A stretch of DNA of 15,135 bases, from contig JAGNOB010000008.1 in NCBI GenBank assembly GCA_017990305.1, forward strand, positions 1-15,135, written 5' to 3'. The stretch is from Leucobacter sp. Lineage in GTDB: Bacteria; Actinomycetota; Actinomycetes; Actinomycetales; Microbacteriaceae. Under the pieces are notes generated by a model. It worked only from the letters and a program-made list of their open reading frames with translations. It searched no databases and was not told where the DNA came from. Made by a program: the position numbers and the translations under genes. This document shows, one piece after another, positions 14,049 through 15,135 of the stretch. Numbering within the stretch: the stretch's first letter is position 1; every line of letters starts with the position of its first letter.

Positions 14049-15135
14049 CTATCCCTTAATGTAGGGCTTGCCGCTTGCGGCCGGCGCACGCGACTTGCCT
14101 GAGAACCCGACGACGGCGAGGATCGTGACGACGTAGGGCAGCATCGACATGAACTCCGACGGGATCGGTGAGCCGAGGTTGTTCAGCAGTGTCTCGAGGT
14201 TCTTAGTGAAGCCGAAGAGCAGGGCCGCGAGCGTGGCGCGCAACGGATCCCAGCCACCGAAAATCACAGCGGCGAGGGCGATGAAGCCGAGCCCGCCCGT
14301 CATTTCCTTGTCGAATGCGCCGACGGAGCCGAGCGTGAAGTAGGCGCCGCCGATGCCCGCGATCGCGCCGGCGAGCAGCAGGTTCCAGAAGCGGGTCGGG
14401 TTGACCTTGATGCCAACAGTGTCAGCGGCCTGCGGGTGCTCACCGACCGCGCGGAGGCGGAGGCCCCACCGGCTCCGGTACAGCGCCCACGTGACGAGCG
14501 GCACGATGATGTAGGCGAGGTACACGATGAGCGTCTGGTTGAAGAACACGGGGCCGATGATCGGGATCTCACTGAGCCCGGGGATCGCCCAGCGCGGGAA
14601 TCGGGGCGGCGAGTTCAGGGTCGCCGCGTTCGGCTGCATGAGCGCGCCGTGTAGGAAGCTCGTGAGGCCTGTGATGAGCACGTTCAGCACGACGCCGACG
14701 ATCACCTGGGTCACGACGTAGGTGATCGAGAACACCGCGAGGATCGCGGCGACAAGTGCTCCGGCGACGAGCGCGCCGAGGAGGCCCGCGACGTAGGATC
14801 CGGTGATCGATGCGACGAGCGCACTCGTAAATGCGGCGAAGAGGAACTGCGCCTCGATCGCGACGTTCACGACGCCAGCGCGCTCACCGATGACGCCGCC
14901 GAGCGCGCCGAAGATCAACGGGACGGACAGCGACAGCGCGCCGAACAGGAGCCCGGTGACGGGCACGATGCCGCCCGCCGCTGACCAGGTGAGGAACAGG
15001 AAGATACCGACGACCGCGAAGATCACGGTGAACCAGAGCGGGATCTTCTTGTACTGCATCGCGAAGACAAATGTCAGCGCAGCCATCACTGCGAGGATCA
15101 GCGCACAGGCGATGACGGTCCCCCCGGTCGGCAAC
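14049..15135 (-). CDS. Nucleoside-type ABC transporter permease (5' end outside window)
   Basis: Membrane permease of the BPD_transp_2 group that includes the NupQ/YufQ nucleoside importers, working with a lipoprotein binding protein, an ATPase and a second permease not in this window. The 361 visible residues contain about nine hydrophobic segments. The conserved segment GERAGVVNVAIEAQ lies after the third, and the cytoplasmic loop LRAVGEHPQAADTVGIKV contacts the ATPase. The frame stays open to the window edge; a TTG at 15134 is in frame but nothing suggests it is the start, so the N-terminus is missing. It is immediately followed by cdd and then deoA, which makes pyrimidine nucleosides the likely substrates. 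Sequence alone cannot separate this from related sugar or basic-membrane-protein transporters; the operon context decides it. Confidence 0.88.
   Translation of the reverse strand, partial: LPTGGTVIACALILAVMAALTFVFAMQYKKIPLWFTVIFAVVGIFLFLTWSAAGGIVPVTGLLFGALSLSVPLIFGALGGVIGERAGVVNVAIEAQFLFAAFTSALVASITGSYVAGLLGALVAGALVAAILAVFSITYVVTQVIVGVVLNVLITGLTSFLHGALMQPNAATLNSPPRFPRWAIPGLSEIPIIGPVFFNQTLIVYLAYIIVPLVTWALYRSRWGLRLRAVGEHPQAADTVGIKVNPTRFWNLLLAGAIAGIGGAYFTLGSVGAFDKEMTGGLGFIALAAVIFGGWDPLRATLAALLFGFTKNLETLLNNLGSPIPSEFMSMLPYVVTILAVVGFSGKSRAPAASGKPYIKG

Overview
The window is high-GC DNA of actinobacterial type, most like the Microbacteriaceae (for example a Leucobacter relative). This placement is inferred from composition, codon use, the IdeR/DtxR-type iron box and gene content, not from a search. 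Every recognisable gene, including the tRNA, lies on the minus strand, so transcription runs from high to low coordinates. The features below are described in that sense.

Region A (15135 to 12226) is a nucleoside uptake and salvage operon. It holds the 3' part of a nucleoside-type ABC permease, cytidine deaminase (cdd) and thymidine phosphorylase (deoA). A 15-bp hairpin sits between cdd and deoA and a GC-rich terminator-like hairpin follows deoA. Next comes an isolated tRNA-Gln(CTG) with a clear promoter (12192-12220), an encoded CCA and a strong terminator (12043-12070). Region B (11931 to 9158) carries an unrecognised three-helix membrane protein with an extracytoplasmic C-terminal half, then an AMP-forming acyl-CoA ligase.

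Region C (8998 to 7933) is a toxin-antitoxin graveyard. An intact VbhA-type antitoxin overlaps a Fic toxin that keeps its catalytic motif but has lost roughly 45-50 central residues and its frame. Behind it lie a RelE/ParE-type toxin fragment and an XRE-type antitoxin cut down to 50 residues with its helix-turn-helix missing. Neither of the last two is obvious in a simple gene call.

Region D (7855 to 4854) is a four-gene set: a MarR regulator, a DUF3105 protein, a DUF305 protein and a CatE-like two-domain VOC dioxygenase. The last three each have one N-terminal membrane segment and appear to work outside the membrane. For a CatE homologue that is unexpected. It suggests an extracytoplasmic catechol/quinone and possibly copper stress module.

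Region E (4565 to 1) is an iron-acquisition operon: a TetR-family regulator, an IrtA-like protein (siderophore-interacting reductase domain fused to an ABC half-transporter) and an IrtB-like half-transporter cut off by the window edge. The stop and start codons of successive genes overlap (TAATG, then ATGA). The promoter has its -10 hexamer inside a DtxR/IdeR-type iron box, so iron repression is predicted. Both half-transporters carry 9-bp tandem repeats in the same linker, between the membrane domain and the ATPase domain. The 300-bp gap between regions D and E holds a small family of GACCTGA-containing direct and inverted repeats.
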